Source: Asterella californica (lineage: Eukaryota; Streptophyta; Marchantiopsida; Marchantiales; Aytoniaceae). From it: a stretch of DNA of 64,000 nt. How positions within the stretch are numbered: the stretch's first letter is position 1; each line of letters opens with the position of its first letter. The notes under the pieces are model-generated. The model saw nothing but the letters and a program-made list of their open reading frames with translations, made no database searches and was not told where the DNA came from. The position numbers and the translations under genes were made by a program. Shown here piece by piece: positions 36,442-47,687 of the stretch. Where the stretch lies: positions 682,001-746,000 of the forward strand of contig JAYKYS010000005.1 of NCBI GenBank assembly GCA_036924285.1, given 5' to 3'.

Positions 36442-36644
36442 GAAGGGAATTAGCGAGGACGCACGGAAGGAATCGTTGTGCAAATCGAGAAGAGAAAAAA
36501 AGGGGATAGATTCGGATAAAACCTCGCAATTCCACTGCAAGCTTGCCGCTAGCTTCTTGTTTTTCAAATTTTGGCTTGAAATCATCCGGCTCGGTACCTC
36601 TTGTGGTCATTAATCAAGCTTGCGAAATGATTCTTGATCATGAC

Positions 36645-37970
36645 AATGTTATGTTGAATATAACTGGAAGAAGTTGATCGTTTTGATGAGATCGACTCTT
36701 GACATTTTGGACAGGAGTCACTGCAGACATGGCTCCGATTATTTTCGATCATTTTTCCACGGCGGCAACGGGTGGAATTATACATCCACTTGCGTCATCA
36801 TGTCCAGACATGTTCGAGAATTTCTCGGACTTTTTAAAGGCCGAACACGCAGACGGATTTTCCTTCAGAGTAGCAGATCTTTCAACTTCTTCACGGCGGC
36901 ACTTGCGAAACTATGATCCACCCATTCGCATTGTAATGTAAGTCGAGAAATACTATGCGGATCATCACATCAGACATTTCTTCGAGAAGTATCACTTCCT
37001 CGAGTCGTAGGCAGAATGAACCATAGACGTAATTTCACAGTGGTTGCATATTCCACCTCAAGCGCGCGACAGAAGAAAATTCACATATTTAAATTTGTGA
37101 TTAAAATCTTTCCAGGAAAAAGTTATCTTCATACGTAGAGAATGGCATATATGCTCGAGACCACTCAATTAGTCTAGCAAAGTACATAGTGAGAAGCAAA
37201 CAAGTGCAGAATGTGCGCTAACAAGCCAACTGGAGTTAACGGATTGTTATATAACCGGAGAGTGTCGATGGAAATGGATAATGCGAAGCACATTTCGAGA
37301 ATGTTATGCTGAATATAATTGGAAGAAGGCGATCGTTTTGACGTGATCGACTCGACATTTTGGACAGAAGCCACTATTGACATATCTTCGACTACTTTCG
37401 ATCACTTTTCCACGGCGGCAAGGGGTGAATTTATACATCCACTTGCTTCGTCGTGTCGAGACACATTCGAGAACTGCTCGGACTTTTTAAAGACCGAACA
37501 CGCTGAAGGATTTTCACTCCGAGTAGCAGATCCTTCAACTTCTCCACGACGACACTCTCGAAAATATGATCCACCCATCTCGCACCGTAATGTAAGTCGA
37601 GAAATACTCTGCGGATCACCGCATCGGACATCTCTTCGATAAGTATCACTTCCTCAAGAGTCGTAGCAGAATCAACTATAGATGTAAAGGTCAATGTTTA
37701 GAATTTCACAGTGGTTGCATATTCCACCTAAGGCTCGTGATAGAAGAAAATCCACACATTTAAATTTGTGATTAAAGTTTTCCGAGGAAAAAGTTATCTT
37801 CATACGTCGAGAACGGCATATATGCTCAGGATCACTCAACTAGCCCAGCGAAGTACATAGTGAGAAGCAAACAGGTGTCGAATGTCCGCTAACAAAGCCA
37901 ACTGAAGTTAGCGGATTGTTATATAACCGGAGAGTGTGCCGATGGAAATGGGTAATGCGAAGCACATTTA
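36645..37970 (+). repeat. Two tandem units of about 655 and 670 bp with a coding-like segment
   Basis: Unit 1 (36645-37299) and unit 2 (37300-37970) align along their full length, starting AATGTTATG and ending with GGATTGTTATATAACCGGAG, a TATA-like box, and AATGCGAAGCACATTT. Each unit has an open stretch in the same frame: TFWTGVTADMAPIIFDHFST ... FENFSDFLKAEHADGFSFRV in unit 1; TFWTEATIDISSTTFDHFST ... DFLKTEHAEGFSLRVADPS in unit 2. Beyond that both are broken by stops. I do not recognise the protein with confidence. This may be a duplicated gene fragment or two units of a larger tandem family. Confidence 0.75.
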
Positions 37971-40400
37971 GATTCCCCTTGGTATGAAGTCGAATGCGAG
38001 TGGACAATGACAAGAGAACAAATATCGTATGTACTGATGCAATCTATTCGCATCAAATTTAAAGACTAATGCAAATCCCAATGCAAAAATGAAGACAAAC
38101 TGTATATTGCAATGTTAAAAAAAGCGAAGGTTACGAAAACATAACGTAGATGCCGATAAGCATAGAATCCAACGCAAAAGTTGAAGAGCGCGGATTTAAC
38201 GAATGAATACAGGAGAAAACAGATCATCAAGGTAGTAAAAAGGAGCATGTATTTGTCCGTCTATCATAATGCATGCAGCAAAACACATTCTCATCGCATG
38301 CAACTCAACCTGCTTTTTGATTTCATCAGCACCCAATAGAGAAGGTTAGGCTGTTGAAGAGTTGAAATTGACCACCGTCGCATGCACCTCAACTTACTTT
38401 TTGATTTCATCTGCACCGATTTCATCAACACCCAATAGAGAAGATTAGGCTGTTGATGAGCTGGAAAAGTGATCAATCAGATGAAGATTTAACTCGTCAA
38501 GGCCTTGTCTGTCCAAAAGTTATTATTCAACTTTTGAAGATCCAGAGAAAAAATTAATCAATTAAAATTAATCACACAAGCAGATCCTTATGACTGAATT
38601 TTGCTCTGGAAAATAATTTAACCAGCACTTACTGGAAACTAATTTGTTAGACCTCTAATTCTGTCCATTTGAGGATAACTTCATTTCAGTAAATATGATC
38701 TTCATTTCCAGAACACTGACAAGAATTTCTCACTCAGACTATCTTACAAGAGATAAAAGTCGTACAATTTTCTCACACCTTCTGTGCTCGTCGTGTTCCG
38801 CATCCTCGCAACGGAAGGGAGTATGGATATATATTTTATCTGTTTGTTTACAGTACCTCGTTCCATCCAGATAGTTGTACTTTAACCAGACGTAATTCAG
38901 CATAGACCTTGCATGTTGTTGTAACACCAGTAGAGCCCACGTAGCATGAGTAATGCTCCACACTGTTTCCAGTCTACAGATCTCATGTCATCAGCAAAGA
39001 TCCGTTTGTGCTCATGTCTCGCGCTTGACATAAGGCGAACCGAGAGTTTACTCTTCAAGTAGATATCGATACGAAAGATTCTATCTAAGTATCGTTCGCT
39101 CTTTGATAATGCAAGGGCGTTCCACAGAAAACCGGACCTCTGCACACTGTCCTGTTTGCAAAAGTAGACTTCAGTGTCATAGCGCAGTTCAAGCGTTAAC
39201 TAGTTACGACATCGCATCTCACGCACCGTAACTGATTCACCGAGTAAACTGCATCAGGGTATGCTCTTACCCTGCGGAAAACAAGATATCATGGAAATGG
39301 AGTCAACTGGAGTGATAAGTTATCTCCGCTGCCACTCCCCAAAGTTCCCATGTCAAAAACGACGAATACACTTCTTACCGTCACCTCTTTCTGTATCTTC
39401 ATGATACCTTCATGTGTTTCCGTCCGACCACTTCGAGGGCCTACCAGTTCCAGACAACAGAACACTCAATCTGATATCCACTCTTACTGCGCCAGGGCGC
39501 CAGGACGCCAGGAGTTTTTGTCACTCGATAAAAACAGTTGAGCTGTAGCCCGTGACAGCCGACAGTCCACGAATCGTTTCTCACCCTACAGGTCGTTTTG
39601 ACATCATATTTCAACAGTCTGAGATTTGTTAGTCTCTCTTTTTTCTTTTATTTACCCGCAGGCAGAAGGTGGGTGCCCACTTACTGCACTCATTATCATC
39701 CTCACATAGTACGTATCGAACATCCTCATTCGCGCAACCACAAGATGGCACTTATCCCTTGCAGGATACCCTTCAGACAAAAACCCGCCTCGAGAGTCGA
39801 TGGAGCCCGGTACCGAGATGTCTGGTGTCATGCTTGGGTGCTCGCGACTGAGGGGAGAACAGGGCGCTTCTTCTCTAAGTGGAGCTGTTTTCAACTCAAC
39901 AGCATGATACTTCTGACAGGCCATATGCAGTATCCTTTTCCCCATTGAATCGGTATATACAAGGACGTTAACAGTGAATGATATCTCTTACCGATCTCTG
40001 TGGCACTCTGAAGTTTATTATCAGCTAACCAAAGCCCCCGAATGTCTCCGCAGCGCCTCCCCTTTGTTATTGACTTGTGCAGATCCAAACTGATATCAGG
40101 CACTTTCTGCTATAAGGAAGTTGCTGTTCCAGTGGAGAAAATAATCTCCTTTAGATTCCGCTTCGAACCACCACAGAGCAGCTAACTATCATCAAAGCAC
40201 GGTCATCGTGAGCAGCCATAAGCTCACACCTCCTTGTTGCTTCTCGGCTCTAAATCTCGAGTCTGACCACATTTGAAAGACTGGTATGTTGGGTTATGCA
40301 TGTGGGTTCTCCGGAGGAAGCGTTCTCCTAAGAACTGGCAATACAAGCAGATCAAGGCCAGGAAAGCCTCAATGCGAATATCGGATATTTCCTTCTCCTC
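37971..40400. other. Non-coding, includes one dispersed repeat
   Basis: Apart from the repeat at 38280-38540, nothing recognisable. Short frames at 38897-39145, 39598-39948 and 39652-39945 overlap on both strands. The right end should contain the 3' untranslated region of the minus-strand gene ending at 40401. Confidence 0.35.
38280..38540. repeat. Second copy of the 12.7-kb dispersed repeat
   Basis: CATGCAACTCAACCTGC, TTCATCAGCACCCAATAG and AAGGTTAGGCTGTTGA occur, then a second, slightly changed round of the same text about 100 bp later. GGAAAAGTGATCA and AAGGCCTTGTCTGTCCAA follow. The order matches 12655-12815. Here the duplicated part is the CATGCA...GCTGTTGA segment rather than the 81-bp segment duplicated at 12.8 kb. 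Confidence 0.7.
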
Positions 40401-41381
40401 CTATACGTTGACACGTACGAGTTCAAGGCCAGCTTTAATCTGCTTTAGCTTAGCCTGGAAAGACTTCGATCTCCTCAGCGAAGGATCAAGATATAACGCA
40501 CTGGAACAAGCCAACTGCGCATTTTCAAAATCTCCCATCTGCAAATACGTATCCGCCTTTCGTAAATGAGCCGCTGCCCACATGGGTGCTAAGCATAGTG
40601 CACGTTCAGCATCGTCCAATGCACCCACCGCGTCTCCTCTGGCAAGGCGCACTGCAGATCTATTACCGTATATGAAATGGAGACCCCCGGACGGATTCAA
40701 CGCAATTGCTTCAGAGTAAAACTGCTCTGCTTGCACGAAGTCGCCGAGTTGGAAGGATTTGTTACCACGCTCCTTTAACCCTAGGGCTTTTAAATTGGTG
40801 TCAGCGTCAGCAGCTCCACACTGAAGCGCCAACAATCGAGCAGCATGTACCGCACTGTTACAGTGGCTTACTACCAGTTGGGCTGGCAGTACCACCAAGT
40901 TCGGTCCTGACCCACACTTACCCAAGCAGCCACACGACTCCACAGTCACAACCGGAGGTGCAAGGCTGCGTAGCACATCCAGGGTCTGAAGGCTTCCGCT
41001 CTGTCGGCATGATCTGTGAGTGCAGACTCTGATCTCCTGCTGATGATGATCATTCCATTCGTCATCGAAAATTTTGTTAGCACGAACTTCTACTCCTCTT
41101 CTTTCTCCACGCAGAGCATCGTTTCCTGTCTTTCTTGCTTTGCAGTCAGACACGTAAGTCGGGAATCTCCACGATGGTGGGTATGAAAAACTCCATCCCC
41201 ACTCGCTTGCAGACCTGAGCAAAGTACTGTAAGACGGGTACCTGGAAACCTGATACTCCGAAACTCTCATCCGCGTTTCTGCTATAAATTTCCTACCCCC
41301 TCCTCTACCTGTAAGTTCACACACGGCACCGAAACATTGACTATAGCCTCCTCCTCGTGGTATCATGACCTGAGAATTCAT
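40401..41381 (-). CDS. [2Fe-2S] thioredoxin-like ferredoxin domain fused to TPRs (326 aa)
   Basis: Single-exon frame from ATG at 41381 to TAG at 40401. Residues 1-80 are rich in Arg, Ser and Gly and poor in acids, compatible with a plastid or mitochondrial transit peptide. Residues 116-185 form a thioredoxin-like [2Fe-2S] ferredoxin domain: C120-x4-C125, then C152-x3-C156 in SCGCLGKCGSGP, the ligand spacing seen in the NADH dehydrogenase 24-kDa/ferredoxin-2 fold. Residues 197-310 hold about three tetratricopeptide repeats (KERGNKSFQLGDFVQAEQFY; YGNRSAVRLARGDAVGALDD; RKADTYLQMGDFENAQLACS), usually protein-binding and often chaperone-binding. All predicted ligands and TPR signature residues are present, so the gene looks functional. 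A role as an organellar redox or assembly factor is inference. Confidence 0.88.
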   Translation of the reverse strand: MNSQVMIPRGGGYSQCFGAVCELTGRGGGRKFIAETRMRVSEYQVSRYPSYSTLLRSASEWGWSFSYPPSWRFPTYVSDCKARKTGNDALRGERRGVEVRANKIFDDEWNDHHQQEIRVCTHRSCRQSGSLQTLDVLRSLAPPVVTVESCGCLGKCGSGPNLVVLPAQLVVSHCNSAVHAARLLALQCGAADADTNLKALGLKERGNKSFQLGDFVQAEQFYSEAIALNPSGGLHFIYGNRSAVRLARGDAVGALDDAERALCLAPMWAAAHLRKADTYLQMGDFENAQLACSSALYLDPSLRRSKSFQAKLKQIKAGLELVRVNV

Positions 41382-42372
41382 GGCGTCGAATGGCTGATAG
41401 CTGCAGTAGCAACAGGCAAACTCCGAGGTTGGAAATACGAAGATCGAAACCGAAATCTTAATTTGTCACTCCCTGGAATAATATCCCACCTCAGTCACAA
41501 GAAAGACTCCACGTGAAAAAACGCCTCTACTCTCGCCGTTTTATTCGAACTGAACTTGCTTAGAGTCCACAAACCGTGTTAAGTGGTATGATCCAGAAGA
41601 AAACGCACAACTCATCTAATCTCATTCATTCAGGAATGGCCTGAAATGAATAGCTATAGCTATTCAGCTGCAGCGGCCCTCAAGAGAGAAGCCACGCCAA
41701 GGCGATGCGGCCCAAGCAAGAAGCTGGAGAAAGGGAGCGTTTTCTATTCTCTTTCGCGCGTAGTGAAGTTTTGTGCAGACGGAGCCATTCATATCCTGTC
41801 CTCTTCTCTATACAGCGCCAGAGTGGAGGAACGTGTGTCCTGGTCTTCTCAACACGTGTATAGGTGTCTCGATAGGATAGGTGCTACGCGTACGGTTTGT
41901 TGAGACCTTGCTTTGACTCGTACTCTTGCTAGAGACACATGGTACTAAGTTTGCATGTTTATCCATCAAACATATCGATGATCGATCTCAGGTGAGTTGC
42001 ATACCACTGTAATATATGTATTGTCAAATGTTAAGGCATATCATTGCTAGATCTTGGAAAATATTCTTGACTCGTGGCTATTCGGGCTTGAGTTTATTGT
42101 GAGGAAATTTTGAATTTTTAGAAAAAGATAGTTATGTCAATTTACAAATGCGATCATAAGCGATCCATGAATCTATACTCTAACCTGTCCTTCGATACAT
42201 GATGGATTTTTTCTTTCTAAACGTAAAGAATCTTATGTCTTAGCTTCGAAACGCTCTATTACATATACTACTTTGAAATAAAATGACTTTGCGTTCTAAT
42301 TGTATTTTAATGAGAGACGTTAATGAAAAACATTCTTTGGATGATGCATATCGATTGAATAACAATAATGAT

Positions 42373-42396
42373 AATTATTTGTAATTACAAATAATT
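42373..42396. repeat. Perfect 24-bp AT palindrome
   Basis: AATTATTTGTAA and TTACAAATAATT abut without spacer; a 12-bp palindrome GAGATTAATCTC follows a few bases downstream. Could be a cruciform or matrix-attachment-type site; no function shown. Confidence 0.7.
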
Positions 42397-44573
42397 TCCA
42401 TCTGAGATTAATCTCAACTTTGACAAAGCATCATGGATATAGTAATAGATTTTTTAGCGGGTTGTCTGAATTGGAGAGATCATCATATGTCTAGTTCAGC
42501 GATCAAATTCTGTGTACAAGAAAATTTCCATGTGGGAGATTGAAACAGTGTTTTATATTAAATTGTAAACAACGTAAACATAATTCAGAATGTCATTTAT
42601 TATACTACAAAAAGTATAGGTGTGCTTGTAGATCAACAGAAAAAGGAAGTGACGGTGTAGTGCATGCTCATCCCTCTCGAGCAGAGAAGACAAAATCAGA
42701 AGCTAGAAATCATCCAAGAAAAGAATAGTGTTTCAGCGATCAACAAAGGCGTGGATGTCAATGTCATTTCATGCTTATGGAATATGCTGCAAAAGTTGTA
42801 TCTTGACATACCCTCTGAGATAATTGTATTTTTTTCAAACGTTAAAATTTGATAATGAGACTGCGAAAGTTGTTATATTCACGATGATATATTATTATTA
42901 CATGCACTTAGACTCAGCAAATAAGCACTGTCACGAATTTACACATGAAAAAATAATACGTGATAAAAGAAGTTTACAATTGCATCATTTTGAGTGTATA
43001 AATGAAAAGCACAAAATACTTGATTACATCACAATTGTCAGTTGTAGACATCTATGATTTACATTGTGAAAGTCAATTTTATAGAGAAGGAATTGGTAGA
43101 GGGGACATCTACATGAAAGTGGACTAACTCCTCTTAAGAGATATGAGAGATAAATTAGTTTCAAAATAAAAAACATAAAATATAAAATAGATCCAAATAA
43201 TGAAGATGATGTGAGAATGATCAAGCGAGTGTTCACATACGGATATACAAGTTTCTCAAAAAATATTATTTCACTCTCCTTACGTAATTGTCACTTGAGG
43301 TTCATATATAATACATGCTAGTAGTTTAGTCCTATATCAGCAAGTATCACGAGTATGTAATTACAATCAACAGCAAATTCGTCAGGAGTGCTTATGAGAT
43401 ACTCAAATCATATTTCTTTGTTATTATTTGTGTCAATATTGATTTTGAGATATATTGATCAGGGTCATTATCTTTACTAACTGAAATTTATTTCATGATG
43501 TAATAATTTTTATGTTTCACATTAATGGTATTTTATATGCATCTAATGGATACCAATGGCTTGGTGAATCCAAGAATATGAGAATGCTATTCAAATTGAA
43601 CAACTAACATAGAAGATAATGTGCATACATCTTTTCGTGATCTAGTTATCAAGAAACAAATTCATCATTAATTTCTTTGTGAGGACCAAAGTGCATTGAA
43701 ATGAATGCTGACATGAACACGAGTTGCTCTTTCATCGATTGTGCACAAGTTTAGGTGAAAACTATCAAGTACTGAAAGATATAAACTATTTATTGTTCTT
43801 AAATATTGATGTGTGTTATCAATGTTGTGCTTTTAGTCAGTGATATTGGTATATAAAACACTTATGCATAAAGTTTTCTGAAAGTACACATAATTTTTTG
43901 TATGACATATATGGAGAGCATGGCAAGAGAACCTTATCAAAAAAAATGTAAATCAAAATGGATCTATTAAAATGAACATGATGCTTGGAAGCGTAATGTA
44001 TGCTTGAGATGACCGCAATGCTCTGGAAGTCTTGTCTGCATTGTTAGCAAATATCAACATCAAGAAAAGTTCATATATATGAAAAAAGAATGATTATATT
44101 TCATAAGTAAGTTTGTTTGCACTCATGGCTTACTCTTGATATGAAAGCTGTTTTATTTATAATGATATTTGATCAATATATGATCATATTTATAAATTTA
44201 AATATAAATTTATAAAGTTATCCATATACTATAATTATAATTTATTTGTAATATGATAATAAAGTTGAATTTACAAACTGTAATATATAAAAATTGTTAT
44301 TATGATCATAATGTTGAATGCATAAAAACTTTATAAAAATACCGTACTCACTGACATTTTTATTATGAATATCACTTTATATTCTTAAAACTACAGTCAT
44401 AATATTATAATCATAGTGTATTATTATTGGAATTAGGTCATCGTTGTTAATTATTATTACGATTGTAACTTCGGATTCATACGACTATAATCATTATGCA
44501 TCGTAATTACATTTGATTTGCTTGGGATTGTATAAAATCGTGATCACATCTGAAAATACATTTCATGATATTA

Positions 44574-44627
44574 TACTCACACGTATTAAAATTTATATGT
44601 TACTCACACGTATTAAAATTTATATGT
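44574..44627. repeat. Tandem repeat, 2 x 27 bp
   Basis: TACTCACACGTATTAAAATT plus TATATGT, twice, without differences. Confidence 0.9.
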
Positions 44628-45675
44628 TATCACTAAAATGAGATAGAACTATAATCATGTATAATTATCATTATGTATATGTGACTTGTTTTGAATACAA
44701 GACACTACATAGTTTATATCACTTTGCATTATTTGCATTGGAAATCCAATTCAATAGTATTCATAATTTTGTGAAAGAGCACTTAATAATATCAACTGAC
44801 TTTATTCAACCAGTCAGTATTATCATTCATTAGAGAACAACAAAATATGATGGTTAAAAGTTCAAGTATTCTAAATATATCAGAGTTCTCATTTCAGTTT
44901 AGGTTTATTGTTTCAAGTGTGTCGTACATCAACTGGTTTAAAGAGATGTTGTTTCACTACAGCTTCCTTAACACATATTGTCAAAAGACGTGCTTCTTTG
45001 ACCATAAGAGTCAATATGATTCTCTTCTTATACTAGATATTGAATATATAAGAAGATATTGAATATTTTGTTATGATCATATGTAGATATAATAATAGAA
45101 TGTGTTAGTTTTACAACAAGAGTGAAATAATTAAACACCATAAACTAAATAGAAAATAATCCAAAAGAGTGATTGCGATCAATCAGGATGATCCAAATGG
45201 ACAAAACTACACCGAAAGTGATTTCTAATGAAAGTAAGTTTTGACTTTTTATCAACGGGTGAAGATGTCACCAATGCATGTTATTTCATGAGAGAATATC
45301 CATGAACATCATTTTTGTGTTCTTGAGTGAAACATCTCTATCAACATCTGTTTCAAGTTCTTGAGCGAGAATCCATTCATCAACTTTCAGATTTAATCTT
45401 ATTGGATAATTCCTGATCTTCAGGTTCATTATCATTCACAAGAGGTTCATGAACATCAAGCTCTTTGCTCGTTCATGTTGCAAGATGGCTGTTGATGCTC
45501 TTGCTCAATTTCACTGGATTGACACTCATTTTCTCATTCTTCTTAAAAAAAGATTTTTCACCGATGAATTGTTTCATACATCAAAAGATCTTGAACTCTT
45601 AAACTATTCAAACAAGACCATATAAAACCTACATAACAAACTACAAGCATATAAAGACATATGAATGTATTTCTT

Positions 45676-45774
45676 CGTGCGCATACACATCGCTACACAA
45701 CATACATCGTTGTCAGTCACACACACACACAACACATGAACAATCTCATACACATATACACAAGTGTACCACAA
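45676..45774. repeat. Direct repeat left of the split terminal repeat (pair with 46979-47084)
   Basis: About 100 bp starting CGTGCGCATACACATCGC and ending CAAGTGTACCACAA, with a CA-rich middle. A close copy sits on the other side of the terminal repeat at 46979-47084, inside the element. One copy is thus outside and one inside, which a simple insertion does not explain. Confidence 0.75.
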
Positions 45775-45966
45775 CAATAAAACGATATGTACTCACTCCA
45801 CCATGTCAACAGACACTAGACAATCACTACAGTCGAGCCAAATCTACTCTGTGCTCGCAGAGAATCCAGATTGCACTCACTAAGACTACCCACCATAGCC
45901 AGGAGCTTGAAGACTCAACTTGAAGAAATGAGGTCTCCAAGCCTTACCTGCGAAGTATACCCCTAG

Positions 45967-46875
45967 TGGACCTATGTTACACATAGGTAGTTTGTCTATT
46001 AGTAAGGTGTTTAGTTATAACTAAGTGTTGAGAATGTTTATTTGCTGCCAAAGTACTTTTAGGAGGTATCAAGTTAGTCATGACTAGCTAAAAGTTAGTT
46101 ATGGTTAAACTTAGCTGTACTTTTGGCAGAATTCAGATATTTGCTAAAGAGTGAGCACTACTATCTTGTCATCTTGTCAAAAGGTAGAAAGGAGGTGGAA
46201 AGTATCCCTTATCTCCTTTTTGACTTGATATTAGTGGTTGGATTAAAGTTGTGGACTTTGTGGGCATTAAAAACAAGAAGAGATTCCACATGTTTCCTTT
46301 TTAGTGAGTCCTAGTGTAGAGGGGGTTGGAAATTAGAGATTCCTTGAGAATATTTCAGAATCTTTCTAGAAGTTGTTGACTTTGAAGGAATAAGCCCATG
46401 TGAAAAGGTAAAAAGCCCATGTGATTAATGCTTTTATCTTAAGTAATATATTAGTAAAATCTGGTAAAAGTAGTTACGGCTGAGTTACCGGAGGATACCA
46501 AAGTAAAAACCTAGAATGTATAAATAGAGGAGTAGAGAAGAGCTCCTCATCCTTGTTTTCACATCGTCGTAATGACAACTTGAGTAATACAGAGAGTGTG
46601 GGATATTTTTAGCATGTGAGAACTTGAGAGACGTCGTTAGAATGGAGGATTTTAGTTGATGAGTTTATGGAGATTTTTAGTTGATAAGTTTGTGGGTGTA
46701 TGAATGAGTAAACTTAGCATTTTTCCTTCAAGATTCATGGTGTGCTTCCATCAAAGCCATCAGAGATGACCCCATGAGTGAGAGACAGACCCGACATTTG
46801 TAGATTCATCGATGACGATCGTGGTGGTTGAGAGATCGGGGGGTAGTTGATCGATTGGATCATGAAGGGTTTACA
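45967..46875 (+). mobile_element. Solo LTR (or LTR remnant) of the 24-29 kb gypsy family
   Basis: About 909 bp that interrupt the terminal repeat above. It aligns full length with 23053-23933 in reverse orientation: TGTTACACATAG start block, GTGAGCACTACTATCTTGTC, TTGACTTGATATTAGTGG, AAGCCCATGTGATTA, AACTTGAGAGACGTCGTTA, end GGGTTTACA. No internal coding sequence follows, so LTR-LTR recombination probably removed the body. A target duplication is not evident. Confidence 0.85.
46519..46526 (+). promoter_or_regulatory. LTR TATA box
   Basis: TATAAATA followed by GAGGAGTAGAGAAGAGCTC. The same TATA box and downstream sequence occur in the sister LTR (23368-23375, minus strand), so the core promoter is conserved between copies. 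Confidence 0.7.
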
Positions 46876-46978
46876 GCACTTCCATCAACTTGCCCTAATG
46901 GCACTAACGGCCTTACCGGGATTCATCACTTCGCACTCGATCAACCTAACCGAGTAGCCAAACTGACGCGACAGCTGT

Positions 46979-47084
46979 CGTGCGCATGCACATCGCTACA
47001 CAACATACATCGCTGTTAGAGATACATCATCCACACACACAACACATGAACGATGTCATACACATATACACAAGTGTATCACAA
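46979..47084. repeat. Direct repeat inside the gypsy 3' end (pair with 45676-45774)
   Basis: Starts CGTGCGCATGCACATCGC and ends CAAGTGTATCACAA. It matches the left copy except for a short insertion around TAGAGATACATCATC. Confidence 0.75.
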
Positions 47085-47255
47085 TCGTCCCCCAACTGAC
47101 GGTTAGGTCTCTTTAACTCCAGATAGCTCCATATCTCAACTACGCGATATACACCTTCATGGGTGCAAGGATCAGGAGGTCGGGTGCTACATTGCCCCAT
47201 CGTTAGTCACATGTCTGCAATCCATACAACACAAAGATCTAATCGGCTATCTCTG

Positions 47256-47549
47256 CTATATACATCGAGGAGAAATCCACCGTCCAATATCAATGACAGT
47301 GAGAGGTAGAGTCAAACATGACATGTGCCAACATCTCGAACAATCATCAGACACCAACATACGGACTGTTCCACCAGCAGACCTACACAACATACACCTC
47401 AAGCCCGCACGTACAACTGCCAAGCTTGGATCAATGGTATCATCGATGTTGGAAAGATGACATGGCGCGCAATTACGCACATGGTCCTTCCAAACAACAT
47501 CATCACGGTCCTCTAACATGAGTACTCCAGAAGGGAACACCTCACCCAC
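47256..47549 (-). pseudogene. PHD-type zinc finger downstream of gypsy integrase, two ligands lost
   Basis: Residues 50-97 of this frame follow the PHD layout: C52-x2-C55, then MLVSDDC70SRCWH75MSC78L, P82L, GRW91-x-S-P-x-C96. Against the usual C4HC3 pattern (VMLLCDGC..WH..CL..PL....W.CP.C) Ser67 and Ser93 stand where Cys is expected, so this copy would not fold as a normal finger. PHD fingers read histone H3 tails. At the integrase C-terminus it would be a targeting module comparable to the chromodomain of chromoviruses. It lies about 0.1-0.4 kb past the last integrase-type frame (47688-47918) in the same transcriptional direction. Confidence 0.6.
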
Positions 47550-47687
47550 TCGTAAAATAGTGCGTCATGCGGTCACATCCAACGTCATCAGTGCAATTTG
47601 CTGTAGATAGATATAATTGCCAAGATGAAATCTGCGAATCGATGGCCGATAACCTCCTCCTTGAATAGTTGTACATCGCAACGTGTC

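Larger units (their letters stand above)
41382..45675. other. Gene-poor, strongly AT-rich stretch from about 41990
   Basis: 41382-41900 is the probable promoter side of the minus-strand gene; an 85-codon frame at 41646-41903 is unsupported. From about 41990 to 45670 the base composition falls sharply to A/T. Between 42500 and 43060 (+) short frames (CACRSTEKGSDGVVHAHPSR; LWNMLQKLYLDIPSEIIV; EFTHEKIIRDKRSLQLHHF) look like debris of one or more proteins, but I cannot name a family. Palindromes and a 27-bp tandem repeat are listed separately. Confidence 0.4.
45775..46973 (-). repeat. 3' terminal repeat of the gypsy element, split by an inserted LTR
   Basis: Its two halves (45775-45966 and 46876-46973) match 55761-56052 continuously: GTACTCACTCCACCATGTCA, CACTACAGTCGAGCCAAAT and CATAGCCAGGAGCTTGAAG on the left, CAACTTGCCCTAA and CGAGTAGCCAAACTGACG on the right. 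Divergence between the copies is a few percent. Confidence 0.88.

Noticed and set aside
45714..45735. CA microsatellite as a separate feature
   Set aside because: It is part of the 100-bp direct repeat and short.
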